Positions 34,653-41,350 of a stretch of 42,238 nt of DNA are shown here, one piece after another. Source of the stretch: Candidatus Aphodosoma intestinipullorum (GTDB lineage: Bacteria > Bacteroidota > Bacteroidia > Bacteroidales > Paludibacteraceae); contig JADIMV010000140.1 in NCBI GenBank assembly GCA_017694515.1, positions 1-42,238 on the forward strand, written 5' to 3'. The notes beneath the pieces are model-generated. The model saw nothing but the letters and a program-made list of their open reading frames with translations, was not told the origin of the DNA and searched no databases. The first letter of the stretch is position 1. The number at the start of each line of letters is the position of its first letter. A program made the translations under genes and the position numbers.

Positions 34653-34757
34653 TATAAGTTAAAAACACGTACTCTCGCCTTAGCTTCAAGCTAACTTCAA
34701 GCTACCCCGCACCTACCTGCCAGTTGGCTCGAGAGTACGTGTTTTTAACCTTTATTT
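34653..34757. repeat. Inverted-repeat intergenic element, copy 2
   Basis: The left arm ATAAGTTAAAAACACGTACTCTC and right arm GAGAGTACGTGTTTTTAACCTTTA share the same 19-bp core as copy 1. The 54-base interior is different: it carries a tandem motif (CTTCAAGCTAA then CTTCAAGCTA). The outer flank AACCTTTATTTT is the exact reverse complement of the outer flank of copy 3 (AAAATAAAGGTT), so the conserved arm may be nearer 27 bases. No coding capacity and no evident target-site duplication. Confidence 0.85.
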
Positions 34758-34848
34758 TAACTTGAGGTTGCTTATGCAGAGCCTGCGCGTCGTCTGCCGT
34801 TTTTATACCGAAGCGGGGTGATGCTACAAAAAATAGCCGTTAGCGGTA

Positions 34849-34878
34849 TTGTGCTTTTTCAAACTCTTTATTATCTTT
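34849..34878 (+). promoter_or_regulatory. Bacteroidetes-type promoter upstream of truncated methyltransferase
   Basis: TTG at 34849-34851, a 19-base spacer and TATCTTTG at 34871-34878 fit the consensus well. Transcription should start near 34884, more than 400 bases before the methyltransferase fragment, which suggests that the original first gene here has been lost or scrambled. Confidence 0.6.
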
Positions 34879-35296
34879 GCAATGCGATAACTCACGCCGG
34901 CGGCCGCCGAGTGCGGCGGAGGGCGGGAGGGAGGCATATACATAAGAAAGGCGTTTACTTGACGCTTTGGTTTGACATCTTGAGAATCTCGCAAATTCTG
35001 AATTGTTCGTCAAAGACAAAGCAGCGTGGACGCCCCGGTTGGGTGTATTATTATGTGCATCATTACTATGCCTGTATCCATGTGTGCTTGGACTACGGGA
35101 ATGGGGTGTGTATCACATATTTACATCGGCGTGGGGTTTTCGGCGTTGCTCGTTTCGACGGACAGGGCAATGCGAGAGCCTTCAGGATGTGAAGCGGGCG
35201 ACAGTGCTGGCTCCACGTTCTTTTTATGTATATACCAGTCACTTAAAATCTAATATTTCTGCCAAGGTAGCCAGCAGAGAAGAATACATTCTGTCT

Positions 35297-35707
35297 ATGT
35301 TAACAGAAGTCCGTCTTCCTGAATGGTTGGACAACTACATTTATTGCGAACTTGGGGCGAAATACTGCCGCTCCAATTCTGACATGACCGTGATAGATTG
35401 GGATAAGAGCGACGTACTCAACTATCTCGGCACATACTTTCCCCGCAGTTATGCTGAGGCATACTGCATCTTCAGCCATTATTTTACTGTTCACCCCGAT
35501 GCATTCTCAGGCAGGGACACTCTCTCCGTCTTTGATTTCGGCTGCGGTACAGGCGGTGAGATTATCGGGCTGCTTACTGCTGTCAAGAAGTGTTTTCACA
35601 ACATAAAACATATAGAAGTTTCCGGACTGGACGGTAACCACCATGCCTTGCGCCTCTTGGAGAATATAGTGGAACGATATTCCCGTAAAGCAGGAAAAAA
35701 AGAATGA
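35297..35707 (+). pseudogene. Truncated class I SAM-dependent methyltransferase
   Basis: The frame is open from 35003, but recognisable protein begins only near residue 85-100 of the track ORF (SREEYILSMLTEVRLPEWLD). I mark the ATG at 35297 as the first reasonable start (136 residues); the true start may be a little upstream. YLGTYFPRSYAEAYCIFSHYF precedes a clear SAM-binding motif I, SVFDFGCGTGGEIIGLL. Motif II-like VSGLDGNHHALRLLENIV follows. The protein then stops at 35705-35707, right after an A7 run (35695-35701), with no motifs IV-VI, so about half of a normal methyltransferase is missing. Losing one A would join it to the frame of the next ORF, but that sequence does not look like the missing half. 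Likely decayed accessory gene; target unknown. Confidence 0.65.
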
Positions 35708-35747
35708 TGGACCATCGTTCGACTTCGGAGATGCGGGGAATGCGGAT

Positions 35748-36068
35748 ATGGAGGGAAGTAAGAAGTATTTTTACAATGATCCTAATTCATGGGAATTAGT
35801 TAAGGATATTATACCCGGCAAAGACAGGAATAGATTTCGGAATGATTGGGATTGGTTCTTGGGTGAAATGCGAAAGCCGAAGGAACAACGAAAACCTTAT
35901 TATCAAGGAATAGACGTGTATAACAACGAATTAGTTATTAAAAAACTGTGTGATCTCAAGAAAAACGACAAGTCATGGTTCACGCCCGAATTAAGAGAAC
36001 TGGTTAGGATGTGTTTATTGGAACACTACGTATATGGACAAAATAACCCTGACAACCGACTCCGGTGA
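35748..36068 (+). CDS. Small AT-rich ORF, unknown
   Basis: A 106-residue ORF with many charged and aromatic residues (WELVKDIIPGKDRNRFRND, WDWFLGEMRKPKEQRKP, KSWFTPELRELVRMC). It has no signal peptide, membrane segment or motif that I recognise. Base composition and codon use (AAA, TTA, AAT, GAA) are clearly more AT-rich than the neighbouring genes, suggesting horizontal origin. Its frame is open upstream to a TAG at 35667, and so overlaps the end of the methyltransferase fragment; it could be the C-terminal part of a larger lost protein rather than a gene starting at 35748. It ends 35 bases inside the DUF1848 gene. Confidence 0.5.
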   Translation: MEGSKKYFYNDPNSWELVKDIIPGKDRNRFRNDWDWFLGEMRKPKEQRKPYYQGIDVYNNELVIKKLCDLKKNDKSWFTPELRELVRMCLLEHYVYGQNNPDNRLR

Positions 36069-37080
36069 GCGCGTCTCGACGGTCGCGCCCGTCATCATCT
36101 CGGCAAGCCGCGCCACGGACATCCCGGCATTCTACGCGCGGTGGTTCTTCAACCGCCTGCGGCGCGGCTACTGTGTGTGGTACAACCCGTTCAACAGGCA
36201 GAAGACGTATGTCTCTTTCAGCCGCTGTCGGGTAGTAGTCTTTTGGACGAAAAACCCGCGTCCCATCATGCCCTATCTGCATGAGCTGGACGAGCGTGGC
36301 ATACATTATTATTTCCAGTATACGCTGAACGACTATGAGCGTGAGGACTTCGAGCCTAATGTGCCTCCGTTGGAGCAGAGGGTAGAGACGTTCCGTGAGC
36401 TGTCGCGCATGGTGGGGCGGGAGAGGGTGATATGGAGAACAGACCCACTGATAGTTACACCGGAACTTACGCCGCGTGAACTCCTCCGCCGTATATGGTG
36501 TGTGGGGGATATGCTCCGTGGTTGCACTGATAAGCTGGTGTTCAGTTTCGTGGATGTGAGGGCGTACCGTAAGGTCAGGAGCAATATGGTGCGTGAGACC
36601 GGGTGCTTTTCCGCTGATAATGTGGATGCGGCAGAGTTGGACACCGCTCAGTGTCATGAGATTGCAGCCGGACTGGCGAGGATGCGTGATGCGTGGACAG
36701 GCGATGGTTGGAATGTACAGCTGGCTACTTGCGCGGAAGAGATGCCCCTCGAACATTACGGGATAGGGCATAACCACTGCATCGACGGGGAGCTGATGGA
36801 GAAGGTGTTCGGCGAAGACAAGGCTCTGGTCTACTATCTGCGCACAGGTGTATTGCCTGAGCCTGATCTTTTCGGCGGGATGCCTCCGTTGCCAGACGGG
36901 CATAAGAACCTTAAAGACAAGGGACAGCGCAAGGCGTGCGGCTGTATGGTGAGCAAGGATATCGGGATGTACGACACGTGCCGCCATTTCTGCGTGTACT
37001 GCTATGCCAATGCGGGCAGGCAGTGTGTGCTCCGGAACGCAGCCCGGCATTCGGACTGGTGTGAAAGCCTGATAGAGTGA
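36034..37080 (+). CDS. DUF1848 family protein with C-terminal radical-SAM-like cysteine cluster
   Basis: The 348-residue protein opens with VIISASRATDIPAFYARWFF, the conserved start of DUF1848 (Pfam). Other family stretches are VVVFWTKNPRPIMPYL, YYFQYTLNDYE and RVIWRTDPLIVTP. Near the C-terminus C302 and C304 (ACGCMVSKDIG) are followed by C316-x3-C320-x2-C323 (TCRHFCVYCYAN), a CX3CX2C arrangement like the one that binds the [4Fe-4S] cluster of radical SAM enzymes, but at the wrong end of the protein. This feature is known for the family. The reaction is unknown; a TIM-barrel-like fold is plausible. The ATG at 36034 overlaps the preceding ORF by 35 bases and leaves about 20 residues before the conserved start. 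Confidence 0.9.
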   Translation: MDKITLTTDSGERVSTVAPVIISASRATDIPAFYARWFFNRLRRGYCVWYNPFNRQKTYVSFSRCRVVVFWTKNPRPIMPYLHELDERGIHYYFQYTLNDYEREDFEPNVPPLEQRVETFRELSRMVGRERVIWRTDPLIVTPELTPRELLRRIWCVGDMLRGCTDKLVFSFVDVRAYRKVRSNMVRETGCFSADNVDAAELDTAQCHEIAAGLARMRDAWTGDGWNVQLATCAEEMPLEHYGIGHNHCIDGELMEKVFGEDKALVYYLRTGVLPEPDLFGGMPPLPDGHKNLKDKGQRKACGCMVSKDIGMYDTCRHFCVYCYANAGRQCVLRNAARHSDWCESLIE

Positions 37081-37163
37081 ATACAAGATATTGCGCAGGG
37101 AATGTGTGTGCCGTCATTGGGTGTCACCGGGCGTTGCGGTGCAATAAAAAAAAGTGGGATAAT

Positions 37164-37197
37164 CTGTGTAATATCTCAAAAAAATAGTGTACCTTTG
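37164..37197 (+). promoter_or_regulatory. Possible promoter for TPR protein gene
   Basis: TACCTTTG at 37190-37197 is a good -7 element. The -33 position has only CTGTG. Transcription would start near 37203, about 95 bases before the ATG at 37299. Confidence 0.45.
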
Positions 37198-37298
37198 CCG
37201 CTCGAACAGCGTATTGCGCCTGTTGCGCGGCGGGTGCACACGTGAGCATGTGTCGCCGTAAGATTCAGAATAATAAAAACAGTATCATTATACATAGT

Positions 37299-37979
37299 AT
37301 GGCTAATAAGAAAAACCAGACAAAGGACGAGCTTGAGAACGTCCAGGAGGCACTTACAAGAAGCGAGGCTTTTATCGAGACTTACCGTAAACCGCTGCTC
37401 ATCACGCTTGCAGCTATTGTGGTAGTAGTGGTGGCGATAGTCCTTTTCCGCAGTTCATATCTCGCCCCGCGTGAAATCGAGGCTGCTGACAAGATGGTGG
37501 CTCCGGTGGACTATTTTGAGCGCGACTCTTTCGCCCTTGCCCTCAACGGCGACGGAGTGAACGACGGGTTCATCGCCATAATAGATTCTTACGGCATAAC
37601 CAAGACGGCCGACCTTGCCGCTTTCTATGCGGGTGTATGCTGCTACAAACTCGGACAGTATGAAGAGGCGGTAGAGTATCTCGGACGTTTTGACGCGAAC
37701 ACCGTCAATGCCAAGCCCGTGGCGATAGGTCTTGCGGGTGACTGCTACTCATCGATGGGTGACTACGCCAATGCAGTGAAATACTATGAGCGCGCAGCAT
37801 CGTTCGACAACGGCTTTACCGCGCCGATATACCTGAAAAAGGCGGGCATACACTATGAGGAACTCGGCGATTTCGCAAAGGCTGAACAGGCGTATACGAA
37901 GATAAAGGAGACTTATTTCGACAGCCCGGCGGCGATGGATATCGACAAATATATAGAGCGCGCCAAGGCGAAGAGATAA
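37299..37979 (+). CDS. Membrane-anchored TPR-repeat protein
   Basis: The ATG at 37299 (MANKKNQTKDELENVQEAL) gives 226 residues; the track start at 37242 adds a stretch that reads like leader RNA. A single membrane helix lies at about residues 31-50 (KPLLITLAAIVVVVVAIVLF), preceded by a charged cytoplasmic segment, so the bulk should face the periplasm. Two to three TPR units follow: AAFYAGVCCYKLGQYEEAVEYL, GLAGDCYSSMGDYANAVKYYERA, YLKKAGIHYEELGDFAKAEQAY. Comparable proteins upstream of ribH are usual in Bacteroidales. It is probably a scaffold, partner unknown. A terminator hairpin lies between it and ribH. Confidence 0.9.
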   Translation: MANKKNQTKDELENVQEALTRSEAFIETYRKPLLITLAAIVVVVVAIVLFRSSYLAPREIEAADKMVAPVDYFERDSFALALNGDGVNDGFIAIIDSYGITKTADLAAFYAGVCCYKLGQYEEAVEYLGRFDANTVNAKPVAIGLAGDCYSSMGDYANAVKYYERAASFDNGFTAPIYLKKAGIHYEELGDFAKAEQAYTKIKETYFDSPAAMDIDKYIERAKAKR

Positions 37980-38009
37980 ACCCCGGTTTACTCCGGTTAC
38001 AAAATAGAG

Positions 38010-38054
38010 GGCTGTGCGGCCTGCGCTGTTTCTGACGCTTCCGCACAGCCTTTT
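38010..38054 (+). terminator. Hairpin with T-run between TPR gene and ribH
   Basis: GGCTGTGCGG pairs perfectly with CCGCACAGCC around a 21-base loop, followed by TTTTC. As no promoter match is visible between it and ribH, it may be a leaky terminator that lowers ribH expression rather than a full stop. Confidence 0.75.
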
Positions 38055-38085
38055 CATGTTTTCTGAATGAATCAATACCATTGAT

Positions 38086-38577
38086 ATGGCAACGAAATAT
38101 CATAACTTGTCGGATTACGATGCGGACGCACTGCCGTCTGCCGATATCCTTTCCCGCCAACGCTACGCCATAGTCGTGGCGGACTGGAACTCGAATGTCA
38201 CATTCCCCATGTGCCAAGGGGCGATAGACACGCTCGTGCAGCACGGTGTGCCGTTGGACAATATAGTGGTGAAGCATGTGCCCGGCACATTTGAGCTTAC
38301 ATATGCGGCCAAGACGCTCCAGCGTCAGGAGTCGCCCCATGCCATAATCGTCATCGGGTGCGTTGTTCAGGGCGACACCCCGCATTTCGACTATGTGTGC
38401 CAGGGGGTGACCATAGGTGTGGCCAAACTCAATTCAGAGGGAGTATGTCCAGTGATATTCAGCGTGTTGACTACGCTCACCATGGAGCAGGCCGAGGAGC
38501 GTGCCGGTGGCCGACTTGGGAATAAAGGAGTGGAAGGTGCTGTGACCGCAATAAAAATGGCGAATTTATTTGCGTAA
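38086..38577 (+). CDS. ribH: 6,7-dimethyl-8-ribityllumazine synthase
   Basis: RibH condenses 5-amino-6-ribitylaminouracil with 3,4-dihydroxy-2-butanone 4-phosphate, the step before riboflavin synthase. Family motifs are visible in order: [20 protein letters not shown] near the N-terminus, [14 protein letters not shown] (substrate-binding loop), [18 protein letters not shown] (with the catalytic histidine), and the C-terminal [16 protein letters not shown]. The 163 residues are normal. The last bases of the gene hold the -33 element of the tRNA promoter. No flavin riboswitch was seen in the 106-base leader after the TPR gene. Other riboflavin genes are not in the window. Confidence 0.97.
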   Translation: MATKYHNLSDYDADALPSADILSRQRYAIVVADWNSNVTFPMCQGAIDTLVQHGVPLDNIVVKHVPGTFELTYAAKTLQRQESPHAIIVIGCVVQGDTPHFDYVCQGVTIGVAKLNSEGVCPVIFSVLTTLTMEQAEERAGGRLGNKGVEGAVTAIKMANLFA

Positions 38578-38600
38578 TCCAAAAAGTTGTCGTACCTTTG
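38569..38600 (+). promoter_or_regulatory. Promoter of tRNA-Tyr/tRNA-Gly, overlapping ribH end
   Basis: TTTG at 38569-38572, a 20-base spacer and TACCTTTG at 38593-38600 give a near-ideal Bacteroidetes promoter. The -33 element lies within the last codons of ribH. Transcription should start near 38606, six bases before tRNA-Tyr. Confidence 0.8.
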
Positions 38601-38611
38601 CATCCGCTTTA

Positions 38612-38694
38612 GGGCAGTTACCAGAGTGGCCAAATGGGGCTGACTGTAACTCAGCTGTCTTTCGACTTCGGTGGTTCGAATCCATCACTGCCCA
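38612..38694 (+). tRNA. tRNA-Tyr (GTA)
   Basis: Acceptor arms GGGCAGT and ACTGCCC pair fully. The anticodon loop CTGTAAC has anticodon GTA. A long variable arm and the T-loop GGTTCGAATCC are present, as expected for a class II tRNA. CCA is not encoded. The GUA anticodon is a substrate for queuosine modification. Confidence 0.95.
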
Positions 38695-38705
38695 CAAAGC
38701 ACTTT

Positions 38706-38778
38706 GCGGAAGTAGCTCAGTCGATAGAGCATTAGCCTTCCAAGCTGAGGGTCGCGGGTTTGAGTCCCGTCTTCCGCT
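38706..38778 (+). tRNA. tRNA-Gly (TCC)
   Basis: Acceptor arms GCGGAAG and CTTCCGC pair fully. The anticodon stem TTAGC/GCTGA encloses the loop CTTCCAA with anticodon TCC. The T arm is GCGGGTTTGAGTCCCGT. CCA is not encoded. It lies 11 bases after tRNA-Tyr and is probably co-transcribed with it. Confidence 0.95.
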
Positions 38779-38784
38779 CTGTTG

Positions 38785-38824
38785 AAAGTCAGGAACTTAC
38801 AAAGATAAGTTCCTGACTTTTTTA
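38785..38824 (+). terminator. Terminator of tRNA-Tyr/tRNA-Gly
   Basis: AAAGTCAGGAACTTA pairs perfectly with TAAGTTCCTGACTTT around a five-base loop (CAAAG/A), followed by TTTTA. Confidence 0.92.
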
Positions 38825-38855
38825 TTGTATGGCGGTCAAGGTCGCCAAAAGGCAA

Positions 38856-38892
38856 TAAAAAAGTCCCACAAAATATTGATTCTGTAGGACTT
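38856..38892 (-). terminator. Terminator of tRNA-Lys (minus strand)
   Basis: Read on the minus strand, AAGTCCTACA pairs with TGTGGGACTT around an AT-rich loop and is followed by TTTTATTG. It faces the terminator at 38785, so the two tRNA units converge with separate stops. Confidence 0.8.
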
Positions 38893-38924
38893 GTCTTTTT
38901 GTTGTCGCCTTTTGTCTTTTCTTT

Positions 38925-39000
38925 TGGTGATCCAGCTGGGGCTCGAACCCAGGACCCCAACATTAAAAGTGTTGTGCTCTACCAGCTGAGCTACTGAATC
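38925..39000 (-). tRNA. tRNA-Lys (TTT)
   Basis: On the minus strand the acceptor arms GATTCAG and CTGGATC pair with one wobble. The anticodon stem CAACA/TGTTG encloses CTTTTAA with anticodon TTT. The T arm is CTGGGTTCGAGCCCCAG. Here CCA is encoded after the discriminator A, unlike the two plus-strand tRNAs. Confidence 0.95.
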
Positions 39001-39016
39001 CTATTAAAAACGGCTG

Positions 39017-39047
39017 CAAAGGTACTGATTTTTGTCTGTATGACAAA
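39017..39047 (-). promoter_or_regulatory. Promoter of tRNA-Lys
   Basis: On the minus strand TTTG (39044-39047), a 19-base spacer and TACCTTTG (39017-39024) match the consensus. The same -7 octamer drives tRNA-Tyr/Gly. Transcription should start just before the tRNA. Confidence 0.78.
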
Positions 39048-39107
39048 ATATCCGTGGCGTTTTCATTCATTTTTTACCTGTATGTAAGGATGGAACGCCT
39101 TTTTTGC

Positions 39108-39115
39108 TAATTTTG
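39108..39115 (+). promoter_or_regulatory. Possible -7 element for DUF4827 gene
   Basis: TAATTTTG fits TAnnTTTG, about 160 bases before the ATG at 39278. No good -33 TTG is seen. The stretch between it and the gene holds no other recognisable signal. Confidence 0.35.
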
Positions 39116-39277
39116 CAATGGGAAAGCAGTGGATGTGCCTTTCTGTGATAGGATGTCGTCGTATTATGGCAGTGTCATGAGAGGTATTATGCCTCTGCGG
39201 TCTCTTGCCGTGGCTGGAGGAATGTACTGTGGGCGGTAAATGAGAATGAGAATATTGTTTCTGAATAGGATATGATT

Positions 39278-39802
39278 ATGAAGAGATTGATGTTATTTGT
39301 GTCGGTGTGCGTACTGCTGCTGATGTCAGCCGCGTGCGAAAGGTCGTCTAACTATTCGCAACAGCTGAAGCGGGAGCAGAGGCAGATAGACGAATATCTT
39401 TCCCGTGAAGGTTATACGCTGTTGGATGAGTTCCCATCGGATACGGTGTTCGGAGAGAAAGAGATGTACCATTTTCCGGACGGGATATACATACAGATAT
39501 TGGAGAAGGGCGTGGGTGATACCATACGTCATGGTGATGAGATTATATTGAGATACAGGAAGTCCACTTTGGACGAGTATGCTGTCGTGGAGGACTATTG
39601 GAACACGATGGATCGCCCCTATCCCGACGTGATAAAGATGGGCGACTTGACCAACAGCTGCGAGGGCTGGCAGGATGCTTTTGATGTCATGCAGCGTTCT
39701 GGGGCGCACGCCAATGTGATAGTCCCCTCTCAATTGGGACGTGATGCGACTAATGTCATCCCATATCTTTATGAGATGAAGATCAGGGCTGTGCCGAAGT
39801 GA
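39278..39802 (+). CDS. DUF4827-family lipoprotein (FKBP-like)
   Basis: The ATG at 39278 (MKRLMLFVSVCVLLLMSAAC) gives a lipoprotein signal with Cys20 as the lipidation site; the track start two codons earlier is equally possible. The mature part (about 155 residues) begins with a helical segment (SQQLKREQRQIDEYLSREGY). A beta domain follows with GIYIQILEKGVGDTIRHGDE and IILRYRKSTLDEY, then GWQDAFDVMQRSGAHANVIVP and a final strand, PYLYEMKIRAV. This layout is that of an FKBP-type peptidyl-prolyl isomerase fold and matches the Bacteroidetes family DUF4827. Whether it has isomerase activity is unknown. It precedes glmM by 79 bases on the same strand, with a small hairpin between. Confidence 0.88.
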   Translation: MKRLMLFVSVCVLLLMSAACERSSNYSQQLKREQRQIDEYLSREGYTLLDEFPSDTVFGEKEMYHFPDGIYIQILEKGVGDTIRHGDEIILRYRKSTLDEYAVVEDYWNTMDRPYPDVIKMGDLTNSCEGWQDAFDVMQRSGAHANVIVPSQLGRDATNVIPYLYEMKIRAVPK

Positions 39803-39819
39803 CGTGTCTGGGTACGGTC

Positions 39820-39838
39820 GTTCGCAGTGCGTGCGAAC
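39820..39838 (+). other. Small stem-loop before glmM
   Basis: GTTCGCA and TGCGAAC form a perfect seven-bp stem around a five-base loop (GTGCG). There is no T-run, so it is not a typical terminator; it could be an RNA-processing or protein-binding site. Confidence 0.35.
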
Positions 39839-39881
39839 TTGTTCTCTGAACATTATTGTGTAATAAAAAGTTGATGATATA

Positions 39882-41276
39882 ATGACTCTAATAAAATCGA
39901 TTTCGGGTATAAGGGGAACTGTCGGCGGCACGGCCGGCGAGGGGCTTTCTCCTGTTGACATAGTGAAGTTTACGGCGGCGTACGCTTTCTGGCTGAAAAA
40001 ATACCGTGGTCGGGAGCGTTGTCGGGTGGTTGTCGGCCGCGATGCGCGCGTGTCTGGAGAGATGGTGAGCCGCATTGTCGTTGGTACACTGATGGGGTGC
40101 GGATGCGATGTGGTGAACATCGGCATGGCATCGACTCCTACGACTGAGGTAGCTGTCACACTGGAGGGGGCTGACGGTGGCATAATCCTCACAGCGAGTC
40201 ATAACCCGAGACAGTGGAACGCGCTTAAACTGTTGAATGAGAGAGGTGAGTTCCTCAATAAGGCCGAGGGAGAGGCTCTGCTGGCTATGGCCGAGAAAGG
40301 TGACTTCGTATATCCCGATGTAGACGGCATTGGCTCTTTGTCCGAACGTGATGACTACACTCGTAAGCATATCGACATGGTACTTGGGCTTGACCTTGTG
40401 GATGTGGAGGCCATACGCCGCGCCGATTTCAAAGTCGCAGTGGATTGCGTTAACTCCGTGGGAGGGATAGCCATCCCCGAATTGCTTAAAGCACTCGGTG
40501 TCACCTGGATAGAATGCCTCAACTGTACGCCCGACGGTAACTTTGCTCACAACCCCGAACCTCTGCCTGAGCATCTTGGCGACATTGCCAATCTCATCTG
40601 TGAGAGCCGTGCCGATGTGGGGTTTGTTGTCGACCCGGATGTCGACCGTCTCGCGGTTGTGTGTGAGACAGGCGAGATGTTCGGCGAGGAGTACACACTG
40701 GTCTCCGTGGCCGATTATGTCTTGAGCCGCACGCCCGGCAACACAGTGTCGAACCTCAGTTCCACACGGGCGTTGGCCGATGTCACCCGTATGCGCGGCG
40801 GCGAATACAGTGCCGCTGCCGTGGGTGAAGTCAATGTCGTGGAAAAGATGAAGGCTGTCGGTGCAGTCATAGGCGGCGAGGGCAATGGGGGAGTGATATA
40901 TCCCGCTGCACACTATGGCCGCGATGCGCTTGTTGGCATCGCGCTCTTCCTGACAAACCTTGCCAGGAGCGGCAAGAAAGTCAGCGAGTTGCGTGCAGGC
41001 TATCCTGACTATCATATCTCGAAAAACAAGATACAGCTTACGCCTGAAATCGATGTGGACGGAGTGCTGTGTGTGATAAAGGGATCCTACAGACAGTTCA
41101 AAATTAACGACATAGATGGCGTGAGGATAGATTTCCCGCAGGGGTGGGTGCATCTGCGCAAGTCGAACACCGAGCCCATCATACGCATCTATTCCGAAGC
41201 CCCCACGCGTGAGCAGGCGGACAAGTTCGCCGCCGCGATAATGGCGGAGATAAAGCGTATAGCGAACATTGATTGA
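39882..41276 (+). CDS. glmM: Phosphoglucosamine mutase
   Basis: Interconverts glucosamine-6-phosphate and glucosamine-1-phosphate on the path to UDP-GlcNAc for peptidoglycan and lipopolysaccharide. The 464 residues have the four domains of the alpha-D-phosphohexomutase family. The opening is SISGIRGTVGG. The catalytic phosphoserine is S106 in TASHNP. The metal loop is DPDVDR at 251-256. A sugar-binding loop is GEGNGGVIYP, and the phosphate-binding loop RKSNTEPIIRIYSEAP lies in domain 4. This is the form usually annotated as GlmM in Bacteroidetes, although phosphomannomutase activity cannot be excluded from sequence. A large antisense ORF covers the gene but looks like a shadow. A hairpin follows the stop. 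Confidence 0.92.
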   Translation: MTLIKSISGIRGTVGGTAGEGLSPVDIVKFTAAYAFWLKKYRGRERCRVVVGRDARVSGEMVSRIVVGTLMGCGCDVVNIGMASTPTTEVAVTLEGADGGIILTASHNPRQWNALKLLNERGEFLNKAEGEALLAMAEKGDFVYPDVDGIGSLSERDDYTRKHIDMVLGLDLVDVEAIRRADFKVAVDCVNSVGGIAIPELLKALGVTWIECLNCTPDGNFAHNPEPLPEHLGDIANLICESRADVGFVVDPDVDRLAVVCETGEMFGEEYTLVSVADYVLSRTPGNTVSNLSSTRALADVTRMRGGEYSAAAVGEVNVVEKMKAVGAVIGGEGNGGVIYPAAHYGRDALVGIALFLTNLARSGKKVSELRAGYPDYHISKNKIQLTPEIDVDGVLCVIKGSYRQFKINDIDGVRIDFPQGWVHLRKSNTEPIIRIYSEAPTREQADKFAAAIMAEIKRIANID

Positions 41277-41292
41277 CACGTTTCTTAGTATA

Positions 41293-41330
41293 AGCCTCGG
41301 AAGCCGTTTCCCTATGGCTCCGGGGTTTTT
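41293..41330 (+). terminator. Probable terminator after glmM
   Basis: CCTCGGAAGCC pairs imperfectly (one bulge, one G-T) with GGCTCCGGGG around GTTTCCCTAT, followed by TTTTTATTTT. It ends about 20 bases before the coaD ATG, with no visible promoter between, so read-through is likely. Confidence 0.65.
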
Positions 41331-41350
41331 ATTTTAACTGAAGACCACCT

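Larger units (their letters stand above)
34442..35296. other. Divergent intergenic region and questionable ORFs, 855 bp
   Basis: It contains a -7-like box for the CYTH gene (34496-34503, minus), inverted-repeat element copy 2 (34653-34757), a strong plus-strand promoter (34849-34878) and then about 420 bases where several overlapping ORFs exist in all three plus frames (starts 34818, 35003, 35026). None of these upstream parts shows recognisable protein features; the stretch looks like decayed or leader sequence. Confidence 0.5.

Noticed and set aside
34653-34757. Integron attC site
   Set aside because: The ends do not fit the RYYYAAC/GTTRRRY core pair, there are no cassette-like genes between copies and no integrase is seen.
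34818-35192. 124-residue ORF starting before the promoter at 34849
   Set aside because: It starts upstream of the likely transcript start, has no recognisable feature and overlaps other equally weak ORFs.
36004-37086. 360-residue antisense ORF opposite the DUF1848 gene
   Set aside because: Shadow ORF; the DUF1848 signature is on the plus strand.
39888-41279. 463-residue antisense ORF opposite glmM
   Set aside because: It exists because the glmM frame rarely generates stop codons on the opposite strand; glmM motifs are unambiguous.
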